Under the pieces are notes generated by a model, which was not told where the DNA came from, searched no databases, and saw nothing but the letters and a program-made list of their open reading frames with translations. Below, piece by piece: positions 1-13,119 of a stretch of 64,000 bases of DNA. Numbering within the stretch: position 1 is the stretch's first letter; each line of letters starts with the position of its first letter. The stretch spans positions 71,644,344-71,708,343 of the forward strand of contig CM063108.1 in assembly GCA_031841125.1 (NCBI GenBank), written 5' to 3'. The translations under genes and the position numbers were made by a program. The stretch comes from Acanthococcus lagerstroemiae. Its lineage: Eukaryota > Arthropoda > Insecta > Hemiptera > Eriococcidae.

Positions 1-559
1 TAGAAATTGTTTCATATTTCTGATGCGATTTTGTTATGGGGGTCCCAAAATTTTAGTTTCTCAGTTGAAATGGATAAGGAGCTTGAATAGGAGCTGGATC
101 AAATATTTAACGAAATTTTCTAAATCAGCAGTCGGGGAAACCCTCTTTTTCAGTGCGTTGATTTTTCAAAAAAAAATTAATTTAGGCCATTTTTTGAGGA
201 TGTTTTAGATTCTGGGCCCCCATTGGGGTCGAATCGAAAAAGTGATTATAGACTCAAAATAAGCATTCCAAGAAACTTATATTTCCATAGGTACTTAATT
301 TGATACGTTCTCATTCAAAAATCTTGTATTGGTGAAACGTTTCTACCCTCTCTTTCGAGAGATAAATTTTCTTTCATAGACATTACCAAATTGAGACCCT
401 GTATTGCTGCACCTACATCGAACTTGGCGGTTAAAAATAAAGATTTGGTATTTCATTAAACATTTTGTATAATATAGAGTATCTAATTAAATGCATCCCT
501 GTCCGTTTTTTCTCTCTCTTTCTTTTAAAAAGATCGATGTGCGCCAAAGAAGAACTTCA

Positions 560-1250
560 AGTGGTAAAATTTACTTTCTTTTCCGATCGAAAATCCTCCC
601 GGGGCTCGAACGTACTCCAACTTTTAATTTTCAAATTGAACTCTGCGAAAAAATCGAACAAGCCGTAGAAATAGGCTGTTTTTGGGTCACTGATTTCGAA
701 TGTCGCATCCAATTTCTGATCCGACCCTGATTTAGCTCCCCAAATTCAAATTGTATCTTTGAAAGAACTAAATTAATTCGAGTTGAAAGAATCGACTAAA
801 CTATCGAAATAGGATTTTCCTATTTCATTGACTTCGAATATTGCATCAGATTTCATCCGACCGTGATGTGAGTTCCAAAATCCGAATTTTGTCCTTGAAA
901 GGACCAAATCTCGTCTTCAGAAAATCAAACAGTTTATCGAAATTGGATCTTTGGTTCAGTGAATCTGAATATCGCATTCGATGTTTGGATACTATCCGGT
1001 TGTGAATCTCAAAATTTAAATTTAAATCATGAAAAGAACAATTTGAAAAATCGAACAACCTGTTGACGTTACGATTTCTGGATTTCAAGTATCTTATCGG
1101 ATTTGTCTTAAAAAGGACAAAATTAATCAATTTAGACAATCGAATAAATTATCGAAAAACTCGATGTTTTGTAGGTCGCTGATTTTGAACATCCTATCAA
1201 AATTGTTATCTAGACGTACTTTTGGCCCCTAAATCAACATTCTAGTGAAA
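560..1250 (+). repeat. Degenerate ~120-bp tandem repeat block
   Basis: About five diverged units follow one another. Each contains a box like 'ctgatttcgaatatcgcatc', then a 'ccgaccctgat' stretch, then 'ccaaattcaaattttgtcc' and a 'gaaaaatcgaacaa' segment. Spacing is roughly 110-130 bp and no unit is intact. Related boxes recur in both orientations near 14440-15420, 27600-27870, 36720-36990 and 38430-38760, so this is a dispersed family and not only a local satellite. The short open frames here lack protein-like composition and are not called. Confidence 0.55.
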
Positions 1251-1259
1251 GTCAAATTT

Positions 1260-2005
1260 AAGAGTCGAATACTTCTTAACGTATTCGTTTAGAAAGCCGA
1301 CGAAAGAATTTTGTTGGGGTTTTTAGGAAGGTAAAAAGATGATAGGTCGCGAAGGGAAAAATAAGGAAGGTTGGAAATTCAAGACGTGTCACGGCGTTCG
1401 GAACCACGTACTTCTGTACTTTGGCTAGGTTACTATTATAGTATAACTTCACTAATTGCAGTCGCAAGGGGACACAGTTTTGTTGCATTTATCGAGTTCT
1501 GTACTTCACGTTGCACTTAGCGGAGGTGAAAAAAATTCCTTACACAAGTGCTGCCTCAGCCTCTTTTCGCGACTCTTTACGGATGTCGACTTCTGCTTCC
1601 ATTTCACTTGTACAAGTATACAAGAAAAAACTTGCACTTAAAGAAGTAAGAAACCTGCTACGTACTGCAATTTAACTTGTAGAGGGAAAATGAGGAAAAA
1701 CTTGCAGTTGTAGAGGTAAATAATGACCACTTTTCTTCTAGAAGTGATTGCACTTACCAAGGTTGTGTTGCAGATAGCGAGGCAAAACAACGTGCAAAAT
1801 TTCTGAAAGTGAAGGGAACACAATTTTCACTTACCAAATTTTGTATTTAATGAGTTAAACGTAAGGAAATTCTACTATGTATTTGTATAGTATTAAGTTT
1901 ATCTGTCTGTCGTTTTAGTTAACGAGCACATGAATCTGTAATACCTTATCTTAAATTGCTTTTGTTCTTGCTGGTGCAGTTAGTTGAATGTAACTCTCGA
2001 CACTC
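1260..2005. other. Intergenic, no gene seen
   Basis: Contains short degenerate repetitions of 'acttgcacttaaag'-like words between about 1490 and 1850. No exon, RNA gene or transposon end could be supported. Confidence 0.4.
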
Positions 2006-3043
2006 GAGTGGCCCTTATCTTCTCGACTTTCATGCTTCATCCTGCTCACCCCCGAAATTTTGTCCTTGCTTACAACTAAAAAACACTCCACACGAGTTTT
2101 CAGCTTCCAACGTTGAAATTTAACCGTGCCGAATCACACCTGAAGTTGAGAGAATGCGCGTACATATTGAGTAAACTACGAGTGGCAATCGTTACAGCCC
2201 GCCAGCCAAAACGTTAGTCGACCCTCTTATGCTTACCATTGAACGACGTACTTGAAATAGACGCTCAAACGGTGACAAATTATGATTTTAATGTTTCTTT
2301 TCTTACATCCGGGTACCGGTGTTCCTTAATACATAACATTATACATATATTGAAACTGATCTTCATTAGCAGTTAACTTATTTTTAAAATCTGTAATTAA
2401 TTTCACAGCGCGTTCAGCCGTATCACTGACCACTTTTAAGCCCTGCAGTAAAATTTTTGCCCCGCCAAACTTTCAGATTGGCAGTCGACTAAATGTTGCC
2501 AGATTTTGTGACCAGTCAAACGAAGGAGTTTTTCAATCGGATTAAAGTTTATGGTTCGTTTGTAAATCATGATCCAGAAGAATGGCCTGAAAATTAAGAA
2601 TACGGCGGGGCAAAAATTTTACTGCAGGGCTTAATTAAAAGTGGTCAGTGATACGGCTGAACGCGCTGTGAAATTAATTACAGATTTTAAAAATAAGTTA
2701 ACTGCTAATGAAGATCAGTTTCAATATATGTATAATGTTATGTGTTAAGGAACACCGGTACCCGGATGTAAGAAAAGAAACATTAAAATCATAATTTGTC
2801 ACCGTTTGAGCGTCTATTTCAAGTACGTCGTTCAATGGTAAGCATAAGAGGGTCGACTAACGTTTTGGCTGGCGGGCTGTAACGATTGCCACTCGTAGTG
2901 TACTCAATATGTACGCGCATTCTCTCAACTTCAGGTGTGATTCGGCACGGTTAAATTTCAAGTGTTTTTTTAGTTGTAAGCAAGGACAAAATTTAGGGGG
3001 TGAGCAGGATAAAGTATGGAAGTCGAGAAAATAAGGGCCACTC
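2006..3043. repeat. Long inverted repeat, ~450-bp arms
   Basis: The left arm (2006-2466) is the reverse complement of the right arm (2604-3043), with a 137-bp spacer between them. The inner ends read 'tttttgccccgcc' on the left and 'ggcggggcaaaaa' on the right. The outer ends are 'gagtggcccttat' and 'ataagggccactc'. The main difference is an extra segment of about 25 bp in the left arm (near 2091-2116), plus scattered single changes. There is no long reading frame in the arms. It could be a foldback transposon or a hairpin-RNA locus; the sequence alone cannot decide. A transcript would fold into a very long near-perfect double-stranded hairpin. Confidence 0.9.
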
Positions 3044-6000
3044 TACTCTATACTGCTCGACTTGTGATTTAAGGGTGCAAATTTATTCGTATACTAAAGG
3101 TTGAAAACGAGCGCTGTCATATTTCCCTGAACAGTTACAGTCGACTGGCATCAATCAGGATCAATCATATCCCCGGAGCGATATGCCAGTTCTTCTCCTC
3201 CTGGACGAACTCCCCGAGGCAACCTTGCAACCTCTGTGGTACAGGGAGAAGGAGGATAAATATTCATTGAGGTCTGCCGTTTTATGTATCGAACACGGCC
3301 ACACGGCCATCGGATAACTGTGATGACACTTGCTTTAAATATTTTTTAATGATAGTAGAAAAATTTATTTAAAAAAATCAGTTTTCTAACACGTTTAGAT
3401 AATCTAGATTTTTTTTTTTTAATTCAAGAGAAAAAATCGGGGCTATTCTTCTTTGCGTGCATATGGAAGGGTAGAAAGAGAAATTATTTGGCACAGATTT
3501 TAATGACCTTCCCAGACAAGCTCGATTCTTTTGATGCTGGCAAAATCTTGATTAAGGCATCTTGTTGGTCGTACGTCTGTCTTGAATACGAGTATGTATA
3601 CCTGCAGCTCACGATACTTGTCGAGGAAGAAAGCGAACCCAACACATTGTCGGAATCTCGGGTACAGCTATCGCGAAAGACGCTAAAGGAAACAATTGAC
3701 GTGTAAGAGATGCTTAGCGAAACGCTTCACTGGTCTTAGGGGCTGAATGAGCAACTTGTTGAAAGGAGTATTACCAATGTTTGTGAATTTCAGATTATGC
3801 GAAAACAAAGATGTGTCGAGGCATGTTTGCTTTTTTTTTTTTTTTTTTTTTTTAAATCAGTCTTTCTTTATTTGCTGAAAAGCGAACGGTGGTTCAGGGG
3901 CTTGAGTGACATATTTGTTATTGTTATAGGCCGCAGTCTGTTTTAGTAGGTAGGTACTTGGAAATGTGTATTTGGCTCCGCATGACTTATATTACCGTTA
4001 TGCGGGAGTTGAAAATGGAAATATTATTGTAAACTAGGTTTGAGATGCATACACGACGAATAGCTGTGTACTGAAACGCATTTTTCTAGATTTGGTTCGG
4101 ACATTACCGGAGCAAAAATGGAACGAAACTTCTGCGAGAAATACGTAACGTAAGAACTAGCATAAGCTTTGGCATTCCTCGTAAACATTTTTCTTGGGAT
4201 GACACGATTGGATGCTATTCAGTTAGTCATATGCCCAGAAAAATTTCGATCGGAGGCAATAAGGTGTATTGCAGTTTTAACAATAAAGCGTACGTCCTCT
4301 GATTTAAAGTTGAAAATGGCCCCGAATAATCTTTCAGAAGAGATTTGAAGCCGTGAAGTCAGCTTTTTTTAATGTACATAGAGTGTAATTAAAGAGATCT
4401 GCGGCCTATTCCACATTTTCGTACAACAGTTATGAATCTGATGGAAGAATTTGATAGTGAGCCACGAACATATTATGGCTTTCAGAACTAGTTTCTGGTG
4501 GAGACTAATGGGATAATCACTTCCTCTAGAAATATTTCGATGTGAATCCAGATGGTGTTGCCGACCCTGCTAAAATTTCAGAAGATTCCAAGAAAATCTG
4601 AAAAATCTCCCGAATGCAGTTGCCAACTTTTTATTTTGACTGGTGTGACGCATATTCGAGCTGTAGTGTGTACCGTATAGTTATGGATGCCATCTAACAT
4701 CTTCCAAGGACGGAAGAAACAAAACCCTTTTTCGTGTGTAAAATACAGTGTTTTGCATAAAATAATGCATTTTCTGAAAACCTGATCGGCAAATATCTCA
4801 TTCTTATTCAAGAATTAGTTGCAGTTTTAGTCACGTTATTCATTTTTGAGGGTGCACAAGAAAATGGACTTATCGCTGTAAACAAACATTAGCATAGTTT
4901 AGCATTTTTTAACGTTTAGAGAACGCTAAGTAAAAACTCGTACAATGTCCGTGCTACAATCTGTACTTGGTGCCCATATAATGGTGTTTTGAATCTTTGA
5001 AATATTCTTACGTCGTCTGTATCAAATGTCTCAAAATTTCTTCAAAATTTCTCAGATTTCCTGAATTCTTATCAAATTTTCTGCATGTTTGAATTTTTGA
5101 TCAAATACCCCGAATAATAGTCGAATTCATTTCTGTTCTCTTTGTTTACAATGGAGGTACTACAAGCCTAACACCCATAATCCTTCCTTCATACAGTGTC
5201 TTGAAAAAGAGGTAGAAAAAGAACACAGCTTTAGGTCCTTTTCTCGAGACATTCTACATAATATATGAATAGATCACCGATTGTAGATACGAAACACCGA
5301 ACTGAACGCAGGCAAAACTTGAAAATCAAAAGGGGGTTTACGTCTGCTACATTCGATGACTTTAGTAGGTTTCTCTTAAAACGATTTTGTGTCAGTGAAG
5401 CTACCGGCATCACTGAAGGATTGATGCTCGTGAATTTTTGTCATAATTTGCAATAAGCTACTGAATTTTTAGAAAATTTTCAACTCCTTGAATTTCCTGA
5501 AATTTTGAGGCGGTACTCCAGAAATTCTCTCGGTACGCGTTGGCAACACTGACTCTTAATTTCCAAATATATCGAACACCTAATGATTATGAAATTAGTA
5601 CCAATTCAAATGAAAACTTATCTGTATTGTAAAAATCTTGAATCCACCACTTCCACTTTTGTAGTAAGAAAACTGAGTGGGAGCAGATATGTGGTATCCA
5701 GAAGCCTAAATTAGTCTAGACATTGTCCTTCAGTCACGTACGTTTTTCCTTGTATGCGAAAAACCTATAGTTGACCTGATTGAGTTTTCGATGAATTTTG
5801 CGAATCTTGATGAGTTCTTAGCGGCTATCTGTAATCGGGGTCATTTCCGAAATTGGAGCCGGAGTCACAATTTTTAGAGGAGTTGAAGAATTAACATTGC
5901 AGTGATACGGAATCGAAATCGAATTTGCGATGTCTTACAACTTAGGAGGGATCTAAGTCAAGTTTTTCGAGCTCGAATCCCTGGTATAAAAGCATTCAAA

Positions 6001-6637
6001 AACATTTAATGATAAAAACAGCAGAATCCGAACAAAAATAATCATTGATGGCCAAAAGTAACCCCAAATAATCGAGATAACCCGATCAGAAATACTGACT
6101 AAACAGGACTACAACCGACTAAATCCGCCCAACGTTGATCGGATATGAGAAGAAATGACCGAATCGGACCAACCTAATCGAAAAATATTCAAAAGAAACC
6201 TGAACCCAACCGGACTAGAGACCGAACGCTACCAAGAGTAAGTGAGTAAAATCGACTAAACTTGACTGCAACATTCACAAAATGGGATCAAAGAGAACCG
6301 AGACATAATGTTTGTCAAATATGACCAAAAAGAACCAAAAATAACAGAATCAACCTGGAACGATTATACATCTGATGAAATTGTTGAAATTAAATGAACC
6401 TCAATGTACATAATATACCTATACCTACAGTACTGTGAAAATGATTAGACTCAACTTGATTTTTCGTCGACTTTTTATTACATGCAAGACTTCCGCGAGA
6501 ACTGTCAATCTTATGAAGCAACTTATTACTGAAACATATTATGGCCTCGGAGTTCAAATGTTCTTGGCTGATGGATTTTCGAAGACACGTCTTTATCAAT
6601 TTTAATCAAGAAAATGATCTTTCCCCGGTAGTATTGG
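3044..6637. other. Intergenic, no gene seen
   Basis: AT-rich DNA with a poly-T tract at about 3831-3854. Around 4555-5555 a weakly palindromic pair of ends (GTGTTGCC-like left, GGCAACAC-like right) with similar subterminal 'aaaatttcag' words suggests an old DNA element, but no target duplication was found. No exon or RNA gene is supported. Confidence 0.4.
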
Positions 6638-6638
6638 C

Positions 6639-7862
6639 CAGGGGCGAAACTATAGGTCGTGGGGGTTGAAACCACCCCCAATAATTTGGCGGACGGCAAA
6701 CTTTAAAACTGTTCATTTGAATTTTTCATTTTTTATGAATGTTTGTTTTTGTTTTTGTTTTTTTTAAATTAAATAATATTTCGATTAAGAATCGACAGAT
6801 TTTTAATTTAAAAAAAATTTTGTCGTCGAATTTTTCTTTTTCACCTCCCCAAACTGAAACTCAAATTTCGTTTCTGAAAATGGAGTACCTTGGACACCTT
6901 TCAGAGACTAGTCAGTCAAAAGCCGAAGGTTTCAAGCTGAGTATCGAATGTTATCTGAAAGATTGAAACAAAGTTGAAATGTGGAAGACATTTTTGAAAA
7001 TCTGAAAGTCGGTAGCAAACGTTGAATTTCGAATTTCAATGACTATTCTGTTTTTACTAGATTCTCTGTTTGACCTAGAGCCTAAAATTTGAGAAAGCTG
7101 AACATTTTATTAAAATCTAAAAGTTGAAAGCAAAGGACTTATTTTCCAAAGTTACAAGCTGAATTCGGTAGCAAAAGTTCTATTGTTTAATTTACGGACT
7201 TTGGACCTGGTGAATATAGGAGGGAAATTTAGTTTGGAATAAAAGTCAAAACGTCATGTGTTTTTTCCAGGAGAATGAAAATGAGCTTGTGGTACGGATT
7301 TCCCTAATCCAATCAACCTGAAACATTGTAGGTTTTTTTATTTTTTTATTTTTATTTTATTGGAACCAATTTATAGGAGACGAATCAGAAGAAATTCAGA
7401 AAAAAATATCACCAAGAGTAAATAACGACCACCTTAATGTGTAAAAGAAGTTGTGTGTTCCTCTCGTATTCCTAACATCCTTCCAGCTTACTCTCCCGGA
7501 CTAGGGTCTGCTCATGTGCGCAAATGTGAGTGCTTGGAGAATAAGGTTCCAATCTGAATTTACAGGGACGAAGAAACTATGAGGGGGAAGGGGTGAAACA
7601 CTCCCAATAATTTGGCAGGTAGCAAATTTTGAATCTGTGTTCATTTGAATTTTTTATTTTCTAAGAACGTTTGTTTTTTTGTTTATTATTATTATTATTA
7701 TTATTTTTTTCAATTAAAAAGTATTTTGATTAAAAAATCGACAAATTTTCAAATTTAAGAAAATGTTGTTGATGACGAATTTTTAGTTTTTATAAAATAT
7801 ATGTTGACAAATTTTCCTTCTTCACCCCCCCCCCCCCAAACGAAAATCAAGTTTCGCCTCTG
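6639..7862. mobile_element. Composite hAT-like non-autonomous element
   Basis: The ends are CAGGGGCGAAACT at 6639 and its near reverse complement AGTTTCGCCTCTG ending at 7862. They are flanked by the same 8-bp word GTATTGGC (6631-6638 and 7863-7870). An 8-bp target duplication with CAG-type ends is typical of hAT transposons. The element contains two related segments in direct orientation, 6639-about 6880 and 7563-7862. Each starts with a CAGGG..GAA end and finishes with a 'tttcg.ctctg'-like end, with unrelated DNA between. Only the outer ends carry the matching target duplication, so two MITE copies plus the interior appear to have moved as one unit. There is no transposase frame. Confidence 0.7.
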
Positions 7863-7870
7863 GTATTGGC

Positions 7871-8985
7871 AGACAAAATAGTGAGGTATATCCTCAAACA
7901 ATTTGCTAAATTAGGGTACGTTGCAACTATGTTTTGGAACGTAAAAAAGTCATGAAATGCTGCGGTGTTGTGAGAACAGATTCAGGTGAATTAATTTCCA
8001 TGATGAGTTCTCGAAATTGTATACATTCTTCTCCCAGTTCGAAATTCAAAACCTCCGGATATTTCTGAACCAATATTTTGTCCTTTTCCCGTATTTCTGC
8101 AGTGGAATAACAAATATGATTATGTGAAAATACCGATAGCGCGCCAGCGCCAGTCTGACTAGTACAGAGTATGAAACCTGCATGCTCTTATTCAGTAAAT
8201 TTCTAGTTGTAAAAAACTTCCATTTGGATTTTTTTTTTTGAAGTTTCGCTTGTATTGGTTTTGAATTTGGGAGTTGCGAGTTAGTAATGCATTTTTGTAT
8301 ATTCGAACATTTTCCCGCCCCTCAAAAATGTTCCGCCCTGGGCACGGTCCCTCCGGACCTGATGCGTCGCAACCCACGAAATATCAAGTTGAGTCTAATA
8401 ATTTCACAGTACTGTAATCTAAATGAGTCTTTCAACGAGTCTCGACAGAGTGTGAATAGAGTTTACGTTCTTCTGTCGTAAGAGCAGGAAAGAATACTGC
8501 GTGACTTTGGAGTTCTTTTCTGACCTAATTCGTATCCCCCCCCCTTCCCCGTATTAAAACCCGCAGAAACCAAATTCTTATTCTAGTGAGAGCAATGGTT
8601 TCTGATCGATCAATTTGATAGAATACTCGGTGATGTTTCTCTGAATTCAGTTTTGGATTCAGGAGAACATAATCTGGGAAGGGGCAACTCAAAATACCGA
8701 TGTAGTTGAATCCATTCCTCGTGGTGAATACCTGGATATTTTTCCCATTCTCCTTGGCAGTTGAGTTGGTAGATAAAAGAGAAATACTTGGAGTTTCTTC
8801 TTGACATTGAAAATGAAAATACCTTACAGAGTGTGGCATCGATCCTTCTTCCTAAACACTGGTTTTCGTTATCGACTGGGTGACAATTTTTGGGGACTTT
8901 TTAATGATTCCTTCCTCGTGGAAGGAGAGGCAGTAGTGCTAGAGATTAGATACGCCTTCAATTTTTCAGTGCTTACTTGAAAATA
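7871..8985. other. Intergenic, no gene seen
   Basis: No exon was recognised. The overlapping - strand frames at 8525-8839 look like chance openings. A segment at about 8880-8950 ('gacaatttttgg', 'cctcgtggaagga') resembles 60770-60840 and 12545-12575, so it is probably the edge of the repeat family that follows. Confidence 0.35.
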
Positions 8986-8989
8986 TTTT

Positions 8990-9660
8990 AGCTCTTCTCA
9001 CACTAGATTAAGATTTGAAAAAGTTTTACAAACCTTTTTGCGGTTTACTAAAAATGTTTAAAACTACTTTACGATTCGTTATGACTTGTTAACTTTTTCA
9101 ACCTGATTATAGTGGAATTCTTGAGGTTTCTCAAAATTTGTTTAGGACTAGATTTCTGAAAATGAACCGCATAAAACCTTACAACGCTTGTTTACGAATA
9201 AGACTCTCCTAAACTAGTTTATAGTTCTATAAGTTTGTTATTTGAGACTCGTGGACTGTTCAAAACTCGTTAAAGACTTTTCACTATTTTTTCAGCCTTT
9301 GTTAGGACTTTTCAAGATATGGCCATTATGTATAAAGATACCTCCATACTTGTTCAAAACAAGGAGACCTTCGTTAATGCCCTTCTAAATTTTTTGATGA
9401 TTCGGTGAGACTATTCAAGACATTTTATGACTTCCAGACTTGCTAAGGACTCCTTAGAATTCTTCAAGTCTTGATGACGATACTTATTACAACTTTATAA
9501 GGCTGCTTTAGATTTTCAAAATTTGCTCAAGACTCTGTGAGGCTCTTCTAAATTTGCTTAAAACACGCAACAATTTTTGAAGACTTAGTTACGACTTTTG
9601 AGATTCTTTCATGTTTGAAGATTCCTTGAGACTCTTTACAGACTCAGACTGCTCTTTTGA
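8990..9660 (+). repeat. Degenerate AGACTTGTTTAAGACT-type repeat block
   Basis: A long run of short imperfect words such as 'gacttgttaaagact', 'aagactcgttaaagac' and 'agactctttacagactc', spaced about 15-40 bp apart. The same texture appears on this strand at 29880-30250, 43010-43215 and 60880-61385. It appears in reverse complement at 11770-12535 and 40200-40580. The flanks of several copies share sequence, so this is one dispersed family with a repetitive core. Confidence 0.55.
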
Positions 9661-11769
9661 AACGTTTTTTCTCTCTGGGAGAAGTAATTGCCCTAGTACT
9701 TCCGTCGCGTAATCCGCATCTGTCTGAATTATTTTCCATTTGACAGTGTTCTTAAGATTTTCCAAAGAAAAAACGGAAAGAGCGCGAATGAATTACATTT
9801 TTATTTGAAAATTGTTACCCACCCAGTTTTACGTGAAAAGGGTCACATTAACATTTTTTTGTATCTGTCATCGAAAAGTTATAAATCATTTTCCCAATGA
9901 AACACCACTCAGGTACCTATTCGCAGAAATTAGGTTCACGGGGCAGTTGTAAACAACGGCATTATGAAATTTCGGTTATAAATACGAAAGAATATGCTAC
10001 CATTCTGACGTAAAACTGAGTGAGGAACAATTTTTGCTCCGCAATTTTCTGGTACGTGTGCGATAGTTTTCCAGAACATTACTGCAAACCATGCTTTGCG
10101 ATAACTTCGAGTCGAATGTTAAATATATTTTTGCAACTCGAAAATCGGGTACTCGAAAATGAACCCCTCGCGCGAGCCAATTTCGATCGAATTTTCATCC
10201 GACTGCATGCGGCTGCAAAAGTGTTTTAAAAATCCAGAACCTTTGATTAATAATTACGAATAAGACGTAAATGGGGTAATAAATCGTACGTCCGTGTATA
10301 ACGTGGGCTCGAAATATCGATCCGCATGGCTGGAAGGTGGTATTTTGTGCAGCGGCCCGAAGCGACTGTACACAGGGACATTCCTAGTCATGGGTGATAG
10401 CAGTGAAGAACGGGTTTATTCTTTTGTACTGGGCTGCCGGATAGATATGGGCCCTTGATTTTCTCTCATTTTTATCATTTTCTCCGGGTTTTTCTTGAAT
10501 ATTCGTCCCTGTTGTCCCTTATGAGCGGCCTGTGTACGTGGTTAGGTACTTTTACGGATGCGATCGGAGTATTGCAGAAAGTGAAAATTAAGAGAAAAAA
10601 AACAAGGCTGGCGGGATGGAGGCAGGGAGGGAGACAGGCAATCAAACAAACAGATCGGATATATCTTTTATCAGCTTTAAGAAGCTTATTTTAACCGAGC
10701 ATCAGGTAATCGAACACTTTCAGTTTGGAAAGCTATAAGGAAGTTGCAAGTCTTGGCTCGGGTATGCTTTATTTTTTCCTCTCGAAAGCTGTTTTTATTC
10801 GCAGCCGTACTGCTATCGCCAATGCGAGACACTGGTCAAAGGTGTTGCACAGGGCATCACACTCGGATATTTTAATGATTTTTCTTTCAGGGAGCTGAAA
10901 CGAGGGTTTTCATTATGTTTTGGTCTCCAACTGAATTTTGGGTATATTAGTTGAAACGATTTTCCGTCATTTTCGAGGGCAGTAGGAAGCTCGGAACCCT
11001 GACTTGGGTCACCCACCGGTGTGCAAAAGTCATGCACACTCTTAACAATCATAGTGTATGTGAATGTTTCGAATAGTAGAGGTAAACCGTAAACACTGAT
11101 GAGTCAGTCATTCTAACCGTCTGTACGGTACAGAATCATAAAGTTGAGTCATAAAAATTTGAAAAAAGTCGTAAGGAGAGGGCGAAGCAGAGCGGTTGAA
11201 AGGAATTTGCTCGAGCGAAGAGAGCCTCATTGTACGTAAAGGCGATGTCAGCTAGTCTTCCTATGCGTTAAAAACGTACCACTTTCCCACGGAAAAACGC
11301 TGGTAGTTGTTTACCAGAACTCCTAAAATTTGAGCAGATCTGTTAATCCAAAATCAAACCGAACAGTGGTAGTCAGCCAGCTTGTGGGATGGACAGGCAA
11401 ACAAATCGAGAAACAGATGGATAAAACTATCTCGCTAATCAGTTGTGGTTAGAGAAACATTCAAGGAGACCAATAAAAAGAAAAACGAATAGGCAAAAAA
11501 AAAAGAGGACGAGTGGTTCCTGAAAACGAATCAGCCAAATATTTACTATAATGATTCTGATTCTTAACATTTGTAGAGCCGGGCCAGATTTTGAGAGTAC
11601 ATATTCACATCAGTTAGCTTTATCATCATTAGAAAGACAAGCGGTAATATAGGTATCGTCGGTGAATTCAGGCCAGGTGCGGATAGAAAAGGGAGGCAGT
11701 GGAGTAATTACCCATCCCAGAGAGGAAAGTTCTCATCGAAAATGTTTCACGAATGATAACATCTACTGA
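9661..11769. other. Intergenic, no gene seen
   Basis: Mostly non-repetitive and somewhat richer in CpG around 10000-11000. The open frames at 10020-10229 and 10455-10694 have no recognisable protein features and no clear splice partners, so they are not called. Confidence 0.35.
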
Positions 11770-12535
11770 AGTCTTAAATGTCATAAACAAGTCTTTAAGA
11801 GTCGCAACCAGCATTAAACAAGAGGAGAGACTCACAGAATTTCAAACAACTTTTCAAGAGTCTTATACGATTATTGATAAGTTTTGCAGTCTTGAGGAAC
11901 CTTAAAAAGTCTTGATCAAGTGCAAAAGAATCTGAAGGAGGCATGCGAGTTTTGAACAGTTTTAGTGAATATTCGATAATTTTGGAGTTGCTATTAAAAG
12001 GCACATACGTATAATATGTTTTAAATCAGCATGGCAGAATTTTTATAAACCATAACCCAACCCCAAAGAATATTAATAAAGTCTAAAAAAGGTATGAAAA
12101 GTCTCGAACAGTTGGTTAGTTTTAAACAAGAGCCTTAAAGAGCCTTACACAAGTCTGGGAGAATTTAAATGAACATTTCATCATAAGCACAAACAGCTTT
12201 TGAAGAGATGAAGGACTGAGATTTATAACATGCTTTCCGATCTCCTTGTGTGATTATCAAATTTTCTCGAAGAGGGGGACTTAGTCAATTTAAGGAGTTA
12301 AGCTCTTCTTTCCATACGAATCTTCGAAAACTGTAAGACATCTAAACAGGCTCAATCACATCTCGAAGAACCATAATCAAGCTTGTTAGTGTTACAAAAA
12401 GTCACAAATGAATATTGAACCGCTTAAACGAATTTTGAACGAATAATTTTGGGAAAGCTTTGAAAAGGTTAGAACAAGTCTGTGAGCGTCTAAAAGATTC
12501 TTATATGATCATTGAAGATTGAAGAGTCTTAGCTA
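11770..12535 (-). repeat. Degenerate AGACTTGTTTAAGACT-type block, reverse
   Basis: Words such as 'aagtctttaagagtc', 'aaaagtcttgatcaagt' and 'gtcttatacgat' are reverse complements of the family seen at 8990-9660. Just after it, 'ccacgagggggatg' mirrors the 'cctcgtggaagga' flank near 8910, which supports shared ends. Confidence 0.5.
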
Positions 12536-12839
12536 CTCCTAAGAATTGCGCCCTACTTCCACGAGGGGGATGAAAATGAAAATTTTGTCTATTGCAAATT
12601 CAGTTAATTGAAAAAATTTGATTCAGATTGACTTATGGCAGAATTGCAGTCTTCAGTGTCACTAAAGCGGTATAAATCGTTCAAAATTGCATGTATTTCT
12701 CTCTCATTTACTGACACAGTTATTACTATCTTGAGAGTGAGAAAAAAGATCTCATTACTTAGGAGGCAGGCAGAGGATAGAGTAAAAACTATAATTCCTT
12801 ACACATTTTGAAATTTCCCTCACAGGATCGCCCTGGTGA

Positions 12840-13020
12840 TTCAGGCATGATAATCTCATCAGGTCAGTTTAGTCGTAATAATCTTATTAGTCATTCAGAT
12901 CTAATTAGTCATTTCAATGTATATTAATCTCATTCATTTGTAATATATAAGTCCTCTGAGTGTCATTAGTCATAAATGTAGGTCTCATCGGTCAGTCTAT
13001 TCAATTCTGTAAGTCCTTGT
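12840..13020. repeat. Short degenerate ATTAGTCAT repeats
   Basis: Repeated words like 'aatctcatcaggtcag', 'cttattagtcattcag' and 'ctaattagtcatttc' occur every 20-30 bp. This is low-complexity tandem DNA with no coding signal. Confidence 0.45.
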
Positions 13021-13119
13021 AGATCGAATAGCTTATCTTGAAACAAATTATTATTGGATATTTTTTTTTGTGTGACAAGATATTAGGTATACTGTACGTT
13101 TTCGCCTGCTCAGTATAAT

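Noticed and set aside
4555..5555. Possible DNA element with GTGTTGCC ends
   Set aside because: The inverted ends match over only about 10 bases and no target duplication was found.
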